Assembly: GCF_900102785.1 (NCBI RefSeq)
Contig: NZ_FNGC01000021.1
Span: 1-64,000, forward strand
Length of the DNA stretch: 64,000 nucleotides
Source of the DNA: Arthrobacter sp. ok362
Lineage (GTDB): Bacteria; Actinomycetota; Actinomycetes; Actinomycetales; Micrococcaceae
Reading direction: 5' to 3'
The translations under genes were made by a program, and so were the position numbers. The notes under the pieces were generated by a model. The model saw only the letters and a list, made by a program, of their open reading frames with translations. It was not told where the DNA came from and made no database searches. Shown piece by piece: positions 26,681-34,522 of this stretch; positions within the stretch are counted from its first letter, which is position 1; every line of letters starts with the position of its first letter.

Positions 26681-27295
26681 TCAGGCGTCGGAAGCGTCAG
26701 CCATGTCGCCAAGCACGAGATAGTCGCCGGCGGCTTCCTGGAAGCCAAAGTCCGACCAGTACCGGCGAAGCGCGTCCTTCGCCGCTGCATGCTCCGGGCT
26801 GCCCTCCTCGGGCCCTCCGTCGGTGGGCGCGGGGGAGGCCTGCAGGATGACCAAGGTGGTGGCCCGGCCCACGGTGCCGAGGATCGCTTCAAGGACCGAG
26901 TGCCCGATCCGGTGGCCCCGGTACTTAGAGTCGATCCACAGCGAGGACAAGACCAACAGGTCACCGCCCAGTTCCATCCCGGCGCTGGTCATCAGGTCGG
27001 GCCGCTCGATGGTGAGCATCTCAGCGACATTGGCCAGTTCCTGGTCGACCGCGTCCAAGGTGTCGAAGAGGTCGATTAGGCCCGCGTCCGGTACGACCGT
27101 GAACCGCGCGTCGCCGACATGGACCTCCTCGCCGTCCCCGATGGGGATCCCCGCTTCATCCTGCTCCCAGACTGTCCCGTCGACGGCGACTGACCAGTTC
27201 ATCGGATAGTCCTCGACGTCGTGATCCGGGCCCGGGATGCCCCGGTATTCGCAGCGGTAGTCGAACGTCATGTACTGGGGATCGAGAGCAACCAT
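26681..27295 (-). CDS. GNAT-fold acetyltransferase-like protein
   Basis: A 204-residue protein. The C-terminal part LLVLSSLWIDSKYRGHRIGH looks like the acetyl-CoA-binding loop region of GNAT (R/Q-x-x-G-x-G/A), followed by a long helix, a strand TTLVILQASPAP, and RYWSDFGFQEAAGDYLVLG as the last motif. The N-terminal half is family-specific. AAGGA lies 8 bases before the ATG at 27295. Substrate unknown. Confidence 0.7.
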   Translation of the reverse strand: MVALDPQYMTFDYRCEYRGIPGPDHDVEDYPMNWSVAVDGTVWEQDEAGIPIGDGEEVHVGDARFTVVPDAGLIDLFDTLDAVDQELANVAEMLTIERPDLMTSAGMELGGDLLVLSSLWIDSKYRGHRIGHSVLEAILGTVGRATTLVILQASPAPTDGGPEEGSPEHAAAKDALRRYWSDFGFQEAAGDYLVLGDMADASDA

Positions 27296-27350
27296 GAGGT
27301 GTCCTTCGGGCCGGGATGGCGAGGTGGTTACTGGAAGTCTATGCCGCCAC

Positions 27351-27476
27351 CTAAGAAGAGGGTGGCGCCGAACCGTCACCGTTGTTCTTCCGCCCGGTCC
27401 AGCGCACCGACCAGAGGACGATAAGTGTTACGGCCAAGGCGACGATGGCAACCATCACCAGCATCGCCAGAAACAC
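27351..27476 (-). CDS. Possible small membrane peptide
   Basis: A 41-residue frame that is almost entirely one transmembrane helix (FLAMLVMVAIVALAVTLIVL) followed by a basic and polar tail (RWTGRKNNGDGSA), the positive-inside layout of a real small membrane protein. The start could be GTG 27476 or ATG 27464; neither has a strong ribosome site. Coding status uncertain. Confidence 0.35.
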   Translation of the reverse strand: MFLAMLVMVAIVALAVTLIVLWSVRWTGRKNNGDGSAPPSS

Positions 27477-27591
27477 CGTTACGTGCCAGCAACCCAGTCG
27501 CAGCCCCGGTGCTGAAGGCGTGTCCGGGGAGTTTTGGCGACACGCGATCTTGGTCCGGAACGCTGTCGCAGGCCGGTGGGATGATTGCCGC

Positions 27592-27876
27592 ATGACGGCT
27601 CCAACGGTGGAGGCAGCGATCAACGACCTGATGGATCGCGGCTGGAATGTTGTCTATGACCTGCTCTCGGAGCGGGGCCTGCTCGGTGACGGGCTGGACG
27701 TCGAGGAGTACACCGGGATCCATTCCTGGGTGGACGGCCTCATCCGGTACACGGTGGTCCACTCCGGGGCAGTGGCAGTGCTCTTCCTGGACACCCGCCC
27801 CGTGGACGCGATCATGTTCCATCACGACCTGCTCGGCGCCGATGACCCGATAAGCTTCTTCACCGTTCCTGGGTAA
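27592..27876 (+). CDS. Hypothetical protein
   Basis: A 94-residue acidic protein, starting APTVEAAINDLMDRGWNVVY and ending PVDAIMFHHDLLGADDP. Codon position GC pattern and even composition look coding. No membrane segment or known motif. It stands between a possible membrane peptide and the convergent CHAD gene. Family not recognised. Confidence 0.55.
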   Translation: MTAPTVEAAINDLMDRGWNVVYDLLSERGLLGDGLDVEEYTGIHSWVDGLIRYTVVHSGAVAVLFLDTRPVDAIMFHHDLLGADDPISFFTVPG

Positions 27877-28010
27877 AGACGCTGCCTCGTTTTGGCCCAC
27901 CGTTCATCCGGCGAAAGTGCGCCCCGGTTCCGGCCGCGTCGCGGGGTCAGGCCCGCGATGCGGCCGGAGCTGTCTGGCCTTGGTGGTCAGTTGAGACCGA
28001 GTGGACGCAC

Positions 28011-28038
28011 GCCTGCGGCGGGCCCGTCGACCGCAGGC
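28011..28038. terminator. Possible hairpin between convergent genes
   Basis: GCCTGCGG / CCGCAGGC form an 8-bp stem with a 12-base loop between the 27592-27876 gene and the convergent CHAD gene. There is no T-tract, so this is weak. Confidence 0.35.
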
Positions 28039-28067
28039 AACGCTCGAGTTGGCAGCTCTGGTGCGTT

Positions 28068-29087
28068 TCAGTTCCCGCTCCCGGTCCGCGCGGCTGACGT
28101 CCCCGGGTCGTACTGGAGGGAGGCGGCGTTGGGCAGCCAGGCCGCCTCCTCGTAGAGGCGGCTTAGCCGGCGCGGAAGCTTTTCCAGAACACGGTCGGTG
28201 CGGATCTGCTCCAGAGCGTCCACCAGGTAGTACGTGCTGGTCGGATGACCGTTGGCCGACGCGGCGGAACCGAGCTCCTGCAGCAGTGGGCGGGTCACGA
28301 CCGCGTCCTGGTAGTCGCCGAGCAGGTCCTGTAGCTTCTTGGCCTGCCGGCCCAGCCGCCGGGCGGGTTTGCCGACGACAGGGGTGGCGACGTCGATTAC
28401 GTAGCGGAGTTGCTTGTCGGCCTTGCGGGCCTCGTGCAGCGCCTCATCCCGCTCCGTCCCCGCGGGCAGCGCCTGGCCGGCCACGAGGTGACGGTCGAGC
28501 GTGCACAGCGCCTTGGCGATGCTCTTCGGCAGCTCCTCCGCCGCGGGCCGCGCCGCGCGCTCGGTGAAGGGCGGGTCGGCCGGCGGCCAGTCGAGCACTT
28601 GACGGAGCGCGGCGTAGCGATCGCTGTCGAGCGCGGCATGGGTGGTCTGGCCGCTACGGACGACGAGCTGGTCCAGCACGGTCCGGGCGTCGTCGACCAC
28701 CGGGCCAACGATCAACTCCGACGGCAGGGCGTCGTGCTGTCGTTTCAGCTCTTTGAGTGTCTCCTGGGTGTCGTTCTCCTCGCCGAGCTGGCGGCCCAGC
28801 CAGGCCAGCTCGGCGCGCACCGGCCGGGTGACCTGCCGATCGAGGATGCGGGAGAAGCCGCGAAGGGTGGAACGTAGCTGGCGGATGGCAACCCGCATCT
28901 TGGTGACCGCCTTCGGGTCGCCGTCGCGCACCTTGCGCTCGGCCTCCCGAAGCGCCTTGGTCTGGGCGAGGAGGGCCTGCAGCACCACCTCGCCGGCCGT
29001 GGGCAGGGACGCGGTCGCCGTCAGGCTCTTCGACGAGCTGGTGCGGCGGGTGGACGGCTCTTGGGTGTTCGTCGCGGTGGTGGTCAT
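28068..29087 (-). CDS. CHAD-domain protein
   Basis: A 339-residue CHAD (conserved histidine alpha-helical domain) protein. Hallmarks are VTKMRVAIRQLRSTLRGFSR, RAELAWLGRQLGEENDTQET, a second repeat ALHEARKADKQLRYVIDVA and KLQDLLGDYQDAVV. The family is helical and binds inorganic polyphosphate. No CYTH domain is attached. The ATG overlaps the upstream ABC exporter stop by one base (TAATG), so the two are translationally coupled, which links polyphosphate binding to the exporter. The reason for the pairing is unknown. Confidence 0.9.
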   Translation of the reverse strand: MTTTATNTQEPSTRRTSSSKSLTATASLPTAGEVVLQALLAQTKALREAERKVRDGDPKAVTKMRVAIRQLRSTLRGFSRILDRQVTRPVRAELAWLGRQLGEENDTQETLKELKRQHDALPSELIVGPVVDDARTVLDQLVVRSGQTTHAALDSDRYAALRQVLDWPPADPPFTERAARPAAEELPKSIAKALCTLDRHLVAGQALPAGTERDEALHEARKADKQLRYVIDVATPVVGKPARRLGRQAKKLQDLLGDYQDAVVTRPLLQELGSAASANGHPTSTYYLVDALEQIRTDRVLEKLPRRLSRLYEEAAWLPNAASLQYDPGTSAARTGSGN

Positions 29088-31048
29088 TAGAGGGCTCCGA
29101 TGATTGCGAGGCGGGTGCGGTCGGCGGAAGGGTCTGCCGGGGCGGTCTCGGGCAGCTCGGCGTCCAGGACGCCACCTTGGCGCAGGTAGACGGTGCGGGT
29201 GGCCAGCGCAGTGACCGCGGGCCGATGCGTCGTTGCGATGATCGTGCGACCTTCGACGAGCCGGCCCAGCGCCTGGACAACGAGTTCCTCGGCGTGAACG
29301 TCCAGGCCGGCAGTGGGTTCGTCGAGGAGCACGACGGGGGCGTCGACGAGCAGTGCGCGGGCGATGCCGACGCGCTGGCGCTGCCCGCCGGACAGCCCGG
29401 TCCCGCCGGTACCGACGGTGGTGTCGAGCCCGTCGGGGAGGTCCTCGGCGAACTCACTGACCAGGGCCGCCTCGGCGGCGGCAGCCACCTCGGCGTCCGT
29501 GGCGGCGGGGCGGCCGTAACGGATGTTGTCGACCAGTGTGCCGGAGAACAGGAAGGTGTCCTGCAGGACCATAGCCACCTGCTGGTGCAGCCAGTGCTCC
29601 GGGACGTCGGGGACGGAGTGCCCGTCGAGCAGGACCTGGCCGGTGGTGGGACGGTAGAGGCCGCCGATCACGGACAGGAGGGTGGACTTGCCGGCGCCGT
29701 TGTCACCGAGCAGGGCGATACGCTCGCCAGGGGTGACGGTCAGGTCGACGTCGGTGAAGACCGGTCCGCGGCCGGTGCCGTAGTCCAGCCCGACCTTGCG
29801 CAGCTCGATGCGGCCGTCGACGCGGGCCGGCAGCGGCTCGTCGGTGCCCTGGTGGTCGGTGGGCTGGTCGAGGATGTCGGCGATCCGTTGGGCGGAGGCG
29901 GCGCCCTGGGTGAAGCTGGGTGCCAGCTTGGCCAGGGACTTCATCGGCGCGAGCATGCTCTTGAGGTAGCTGGTGACGACCACCAGCACCCCGACCTGCC
30001 ACCAGCCGTTCAGCGCTCCGCAACCGCCGACGAACAACACCAGCGCCGTGCCCACGGCGGCCACCAGCTGCAGGGTGGGGGAGAACTTGGCGCTGACCTT
30101 GACCGAGCGCAGCGACAGGCTGAGCACGTTGTCGTTCTGCGTGGCGAACCGCTGGTCCTGCACCTGCTGGTTGCCGAACGCGTGCACTGTGCGGATGCCC
30201 ATCAGGGACTCGGTGACGAGCCCGGTCAGGCCGCCGGTGGCGGCGCGCTTGCGACGGGCGTACTGCCGGGTCAGGCCGGCGAAGTGGTTGGCGGTCAGGA
30301 ACACCAGCGGGGCGACGACGAGCCCGATCAGCCCGAGGCGCCAGTCCACCGCGACCATCACGGCGGCGGTACCGACCAGGGTGAGCACGGACGGGACGAG
30401 GTCGGTGCCCACATCCCGCAGGGTCGATTCCACCGTTGACGTGTCGGAAACGACCCGGCTGGTCAGCTCGCCGACGGCCTGCCGGTCGTGGAAGGCCATC
30501 GGCAGCCGCTGGGTGTAGGCGAACACATCCGCGCGGATGCGCGAGGTGATCCGCTGGCCGGACCCATTCATGTACATGTCGCCCAGGTAGGAGAACATCC
30601 CCGCGGCAGCGGTGATCAGCACCACGGCGCTCGCCGCGACCAGCAGCATCGCCATCGACGAACCGCCGAACCACCCGGCGACGGTGTGCAGGATCGCGCT
30701 CTTGCCCTGGCCCTTGTCCTGGAGCAGGTCGTTGATGACCAGCGCCAGCGGCCAGGGGGCGGCAAGATTGGCGGCCATTTGCCCGCCGTTCATCAGCACG
30801 CCCAGGACCAGCGACTTCCGCTCGGGCCGGCCGTAGTCCTTGAACCGCCACAGCTCGCGCAGAGTGCTGAGATCCCAGCGCGAACGCCGACCGGCGCCCT
30901 GTCTTTGGGGTTTGACTGCGTTGGCCAGGGTGAGACGGGTTTTCGAGGGATGGGGCCGTTGGCCGCAGGAAACGCTGAACAGCGATTCGGGGGGGTTCTT
31001 TTCAGGCGTTGTCCTGGGTCGCAGGTCGTTCTTGGACTGTGCGGTCAT
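29087..31048 (-). CDS. ABC exporter (membrane plus ATPase) with captured N-terminal leader
   Basis: A 653-residue half-transporter: six membrane helices (from LVLGVLMNGGQMAANLAAPW) then a nucleotide-binding domain with Walker A GDNGAGKST, signature LSGGQRQRVGIARALL and Walker B VVLLDEPT. It would homodimerise and export a drug, lipid or peptide. The first residues MTAQSKND nearly equal the start of the P450 gene at 44213 (MTTQSKND), and the next 50 residues are unlike exporters. The promoter and start therefore seem borrowed from a duplicated P450 upstream region. It is divergent from a TetR gene (31249) across CATAC-N3-GTATG operators. Confidence 0.92.
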   Translation of the reverse strand: MTAQSKNDLRPRTTPEKNPPESLFSVSCGQRPHPSKTRLTLANAVKPQRQGAGRRSRWDLSTLRELWRFKDYGRPERKSLVLGVLMNGGQMAANLAAPWPLALVINDLLQDKGQGKSAILHTVAGWFGGSSMAMLLVAASAVVLITAAAGMFSYLGDMYMNGSGQRITSRIRADVFAYTQRLPMAFHDRQAVGELTSRVVSDTSTVESTLRDVGTDLVPSVLTLVGTAAVMVAVDWRLGLIGLVVAPLVFLTANHFAGLTRQYARRKRAATGGLTGLVTESLMGIRTVHAFGNQQVQDQRFATQNDNVLSLSLRSVKVSAKFSPTLQLVAAVGTALVLFVGGCGALNGWWQVGVLVVVTSYLKSMLAPMKSLAKLAPSFTQGAASAQRIADILDQPTDHQGTDEPLPARVDGRIELRKVGLDYGTGRGPVFTDVDLTVTPGERIALLGDNGAGKSTLLSVIGGLYRPTTGQVLLDGHSVPDVPEHWLHQQVAMVLQDTFLFSGTLVDNIRYGRPAATDAEVAAAAEAALVSEFAEDLPDGLDTTVGTGGTGLSGGQRQRVGIARALLVDAPVVLLDEPTAGLDVHAEELVVQALGRLVEGRTIIATTHRPAVTALATRTVYLRQGGVLDAELPETAPADPSADRTRLAIIGAL

Positions 31049-31113
31049 GGGTTGGTCCTCTGTGCAGTGCGGGACGGGCTAGGGCGCCGACGGTGCGGGG
31101 TGCACCACGGAAA

Positions 31114-31229
31114 CATACATTGTATGGAACTGCAACCATACAATGTATGGAAGATGAAGCGCAACCGTAGCCGTGCGGGCGACCGTCATCCGCCGCCGTG
31201 CGGCCGGGGCATTTTTCATACGATGTATG
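31114..31229. promoter_or_regulatory. Three TetR-type operators, copy A
   Basis: Three inverted repeats of the form CATAC-N3-GTATG lie in the divergent promoter: CATACATTGTATG (31114-31126), CATACAATGTATG (31137-31149) and CATACGATGTATG (31217-31229). All three are perfect in the arms. The last ends 19 bases before the TetR ATG. The same layout recurs at 44279-44390. Binding by the adjacent TetR protein is inferred from position. Confidence 0.8.
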
Positions 31230-31248
31230 AATCTGGTACCGTCCCCGT

Positions 31249-31923
31249 ATGGAAAAGGCGAAGAGTCCCCCGCGGGGAACCAGGAAGAGAGAGGTGCCTC
31301 TGAGCGAGGCCGGGATCTATGCCGCCGCCCTGCGGCTCATCGACGCGGACGGGGTCGAGGCGCTCACCATGCGCAAACTCGCGACCGCGCTCGATGCGAA
31401 CCCGATGTCGCTGTACCACCACGTGCCGAACAAGGACGCCGTGTTGCATGGGGTGGCCAGAATGGTCGGCACCCAGTTTCGCACTGTGACGCTGGAGGAC
31501 GCTCCCTGGCAGGAGCGCCTTCGCCTTCTCGCCATGGATTTCCGGACGCTGGCGCACCGCCACCCCATGTTCATGGGCTACTCGTTCAGCCACCACGTGG
31601 ACTTCATCCAGCCCGAAGACCCGTTCTTGGTTGCGCTCACCGCGATCCTGGACGCCGCAGGAGTGCCTCACTCGGAGCTCCCGAATTTCACCGCTCTCGG
31701 GGGCGTTGTCATCACCGGTGTCCTCACCGCCGAACTCAACGGCGCGCTCCACCGGTGGTCGAGCCTCAAGCCCCCCACTGACGGCGAAGACGGGCTCACC
31801 CCTCGAGGCCGTGACGTCCGAATCTTCCGCCTGACGCTGGACACGATGATCATAGGCCTGGAGAGCCAACTGGGCGCCGATGGTGCCGGCCAGGGCGCCG
31901 GCCATTGGATTGCGCAGTCCTGA
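31249..31923 (+). CDS. TetR-family regulator (copy A)
   Basis: A 224-residue TetR regulator. The DNA-binding part is ALTMRKLATALDANPMSLY followed by HHVPNKDAVLHGVAR, and the C-terminal ligand domain (RHPMFMGYSFSHHVDFIQPE, NGALHRWSSLKPP) is nearly the same as the regulator at 44410-45072. The ATG lies just after an operator, so it probably represses itself and the divergent exporter/CHAD genes. A hydrophobic ligand is expected by analogy with repressors of fatty-acid P450 genes, which is inference. Confidence 0.92.
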   Translation: MEKAKSPPRGTRKREVPLSEAGIYAAALRLIDADGVEALTMRKLATALDANPMSLYHHVPNKDAVLHGVARMVGTQFRTVTLEDAPWQERLRLLAMDFRTLAHRHPMFMGYSFSHHVDFIQPEDPFLVALTAILDAAGVPHSELPNFTALGGVVITGVLTAELNGALHRWSSLKPPTDGEDGLTPRGRDVRIFRLTLDTMIIGLESQLGADGAGQGAGHWIAQS

Positions 31924-32240
31924 AGCGTTGCGGCCTCAGAGCGCCCGTGGTCGGGCGGGCTCAGGCCGTAACGCACGAGGATCACGCAACAATGTCGCGA
32001 AGGCCCGCACCGACAGTGTGGCCGCGTGCTGCGAGCGGGAAGGTAGTGCTCTGCTGTCAGGTTAAACAGCGGAGCACCACCCCCGACGTCGTGCTGGAGA
32101 TGGCGCTCTGCAGTTTTCCACTAGGTGAGTCCACTCGTGGCGTGCGGCGCCGGTGTGGGGTGTCCTGCGCACCACAACCGGCAGGGTTTCCTTCTCCGCT
32201 GCGCGAAGGAGGAAATCTGCCTGTTGCGGAATGTGGTCAG
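31924..32240. other. Intergenic stretch, end of duplicated module
   Basis: The first 50 bases still match the sequence after the second TetR gene. The rest shows no gene, hairpin or repeat that I can support. Confidence 0.4.
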
Positions 32241-32867
32241 TTAGACAGTTCGTACGGCGATATCGGCGGAGAGGCGGGGGAGACGTGGGAACCAGGCGTT
32301 CTCGCCTGGTTTCCCGATGTTGACCACCAGGAACGCCCGGTGTGTGGTGCCGGCGTTGAAGTCCGCATCGACGCCGGCGGCGTCGAATCCGCCCATGGGG
32401 CCTGCATAGAGTCCGACTGCGCGTACCGCCATGATGAAGAACCCGGCTTGGAGCCAGGCGTTGTTCCTGCCGATTTCGGCGCGCATGGTGCTGTCGCCGT
32501 CGAACATTGCTTTGCGTTCGGGTGCGGGTGGGAAGAACGTTGGGAAATGTTCGTGCCAGTCGCTGTCATAGGACAGCACCGCGACTGCCGGGGCGGTGCG
32601 GGTCTTTCCCTGATTGTCTTCGGCCAGGAGCGAGGCAAGGCGTTGGCGTGCTTCGGGTGACTGGACCCAGGTGATGCGCAGCGGCTGGTTGTTCATCATC
32701 GTGGGGCTCATCTTCGTCAGCTCGTAGATCGCGGCCAACGTGTCGGCTGACACCGGTTCGGAGGAGAATCTGTTGGCGGTCCGCGCTTCGAGGAACAGCC
32801 GTTGGGTGCTCTCGGAGTCGATGGCGAGAGTGTCGTCGATCGTGGCTTCGGTTGTGGTGGGGTTCAC
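32241..32867 (-). CDS. Nitroreductase-family (RutE/HadB-like) protein
   Basis: A 208-residue FMN-dependent oxidoreductase-like protein: ARTANRFSSEPVSADTLAAI, MSPTMMNNQPLRITWV (flavin-binding loop), LQAGFFIMAVRAVGLYAGPM and the C-terminal FLVVNIGKPGENAWFPRLPR. This matches the malonic-semialdehyde-reductase/RutE subgroup. GTG 32867 is chosen because AAAGGA lies 6 bases before it; the frame runs on to 32921. It is the last gene of the aromatic operon, 63 bases after the FAD monooxygenase. It may reduce an aldehyde or enoyl product of ring cleavage. Confidence 0.85.
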   Translation of the reverse strand: MNPTTTEATIDDTLAIDSESTQRLFLEARTANRFSSEPVSADTLAAIYELTKMSPTMMNNQPLRITWVQSPEARQRLASLLAEDNQGKTRTAPAVAVLSYDSDWHEHFPTFFPPAPERKAMFDGDSTMRAEIGRNNAWLQAGFFIMAVRAVGLYAGPMGGFDAAGVDADFNAGTTHRAFLVVNIGKPGENAWFPRLPRLSADIAVRTV

Positions 32868-32930
32868 GGTGTTCCTTTTGTGTGTTCGGGTATGGGCGTG
32901 CTTGATCCGATGTCCGAGCATCGCTCTCCG

Positions 32931-34457
32931 CTAGGGGTTCGGGCCCGCCGAGTGGAACGACGGCAGGAGGGTGAGGCTCTCGGAGACGGAGTCGGAGGTG
33001 AACATCACGGCGCGATCCGGGCGGACAACCGCAGCAGCGATCCGGTGTCGGACGAGCCACTGATGGAGCTCAGATCCGGGGTCGGGGACGACGGGCGCCG
33101 CGCCCTTGTGAAGGATCCGTTCGCGCTCCTCGGGAGTGATCGCGAGAGCCAGCAGCGCGAATCCGTCTCCGGCGACGTCATCGAATCGGTTGGCGTCCGG
33201 GGTGACCGAGGTGCGGGCGTTCGGGCAGAGACGTCCGACGGCGGAGGTGCGGGCGAGTGCCGAGAGCCGAGGGCCGAGGGGTATAGCTGTCCATGACTGT
33301 GCGGGACGGCCTGCCACGAGGTGCAGGCCGGGTGCGAGGAACCTCCGCAGGCCAGTACCGACCCGACCACCCGCGGTCATGGTGAGGCCGAACAGCTTTG
33401 CGACGGTGATGGTTCTTCTCGCGTGCCGCTTGCGCTCGGTCTGGTAGCTGGCCAGCGCGGTTGCGGGGAGGTCGCCGGCAAGAACACCGGCGAGCTTCCA
33501 GGCCAGGTTCATCGCATCTCGGAGTCCCGCCCCCATGCCCTGACCTATGAAAGGAGGACTCAGGTGAGCGGCGTCGCCGAGGAGGAAGACCCGGCGGTCG
33601 CGCCACTTATTGGCGACCTGGGCGCGGAAGGTGTAGTCGGCGACCCGGATCACGCGCAGATCGTCCACCGGGACGTCGCCGGTCCACGGCCGGATCAGCG
33701 GATGGAGGGTATCCATCGTCGCAAAGTCGGCGGCATTCTCGTCGGGCAGCAGCCGGAACTCCCAGCGGTAGCGGAGCTCACCGACGCGCATGTAGGTACC
33801 GGCGCGCTGGGAGTCGCACAGCTGGTGGATGCCTTCCCACTGGTTCAGTTGCGCCGAGGTGTCGATATCGACAACCAGCCAGCGCTGTTCGAAGCCCAGG
33901 TCCTCCATCTCCGCGCCGATGGCCCCCCTCACCACGCTGCTGGCGCCGTCGCAGCCGAGGACGTGGCTGGCACGGACCGACTCGCGTGCCCCCGTGGCAC
34001 GATCCGTGAAGTCCACCTGGGCTTCCGCGTTGCTTTGGGTCACACGCAGAACCTCGACATTTCCACGCAGGGTCACCGTAGGCATGATCCGGAGGTTGTT
34101 GCGCATGAGCTGCTCGAGGTCCGGCTGGTCAAACATGTTCGCTTGGGGATAGCCGTGGGCGCCGCCATCGGCCGGTCGCTGGAACTCCGCGAGCACTCGG
34201 TGGTCGGGTGCGAGCAAACGTAGTCCGTGTGCAGGGCGGCTGAGCCCAGCGAATTGCGTCCCCACGCCTAGACGGTTGAGGATGCGATAGACCTCGTCGT
34301 CGAGATGTACCGCCCGTGGCAGCGGATAAACGCCCTCCCAGCGGTCCAGGACGAGGCACTCGACGCCGTATTGGCCGAGTAGGGTGGCGACAGCCAGCCC
34401 GGAAGGGCCAGCGCCGACCACGACCACCGGCGCCGCGCCATCGTTGTGGGCGCTCAT
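32931..34457 (-). CDS. FAD-dependent aromatic hydroxylase (MhpA-like)
   Basis: A 508-residue class A flavoprotein monooxygenase. The FAD/NADPH motifs are VVVGAGPSGLAVATLLGQYG, LGCDGASSVVR (DG motif) and RVFLLGDAAHLSPPFIGQGM (GD motif). Overall length and LDDEVYRILNRLGV resemble 3-(3-hydroxyphenyl)propionate hydroxylases. It would insert one oxygen into a phenolic ring to make the catechol-type substrate for the dioxygenase at 37349-38491. The ATG at 34457 overlaps the stop of a 22-codon microprotein gene by 4 bases (ATGA). The ring substrate is unknown. Confidence 0.88.
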   Translation of the reverse strand: MSAHNDGAAPVVVVGAGPSGLAVATLLGQYGVECLVLDRWEGVYPLPRAVHLDDEVYRILNRLGVGTQFAGLSRPAHGLRLLAPDHRVLAEFQRPADGGAHGYPQANMFDQPDLEQLMRNNLRIMPTVTLRGNVEVLRVTQSNAEAQVDFTDRATGARESVRASHVLGCDGASSVVRGAIGAEMEDLGFEQRWLVVDIDTSAQLNQWEGIHQLCDSQRAGTYMRVGELRYRWEFRLLPDENAADFATMDTLHPLIRPWTGDVPVDDLRVIRVADYTFRAQVANKWRDRRVFLLGDAAHLSPPFIGQGMGAGLRDAMNLAWKLAGVLAGDLPATALASYQTERKRHARRTITVAKLFGLTMTAGGRVGTGLRRFLAPGLHLVAGRPAQSWTAIPLGPRLSALARTSAVGRLCPNARTSVTPDANRFDDVAGDGFALLALAITPEERERILHKGAAPVVPDPGSELHQWLVRHRIAAAVVRPDRAVMFTSDSVSESLTLLPSFHSAGPNP

Positions 34458-34522
34458 ACTATTGCCGCCGTAACGAGAACAAGATAGCTGACGAGTCCCG
34501 CTACCGTGAGGACGATGATCAT
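34454..34522 (-). CDS. 22-residue membrane microprotein
   Basis: A short frame reading MIIVLTVAGLVSYLVLVTAA-IV, wholly a single membrane-spanning segment. Its ATG overlaps the AMP-ligase stop (ATGA at 34519-34522) and its stop overlaps the monooxygenase ATG (ATGA at 34454-34457), so it fits exactly between two coupled genes. AAAGGCGG lies about 5 bases upstream. These features make chance unlikely. It may be a KdpF-like small subunit, a membrane anchor for pathway enzymes, or only a coupling leader. Confidence 0.6.
   Translation of the reverse strand: MIIVLTVAGLVSYLVLVTAAIV

Larger units (their letters stand above)
31018..31975. repeat. Duplicated regulator-promoter-leader module, copy A
   Basis: First codons of the exporter, the divergent promoter, the operators, the TetR gene and about 50 bases beyond it are homologous to 44187-45140. 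Identity by eye is high in the TetR gene and patchy in the promoter. The downstream structural genes are unrelated. Confidence 0.85.
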
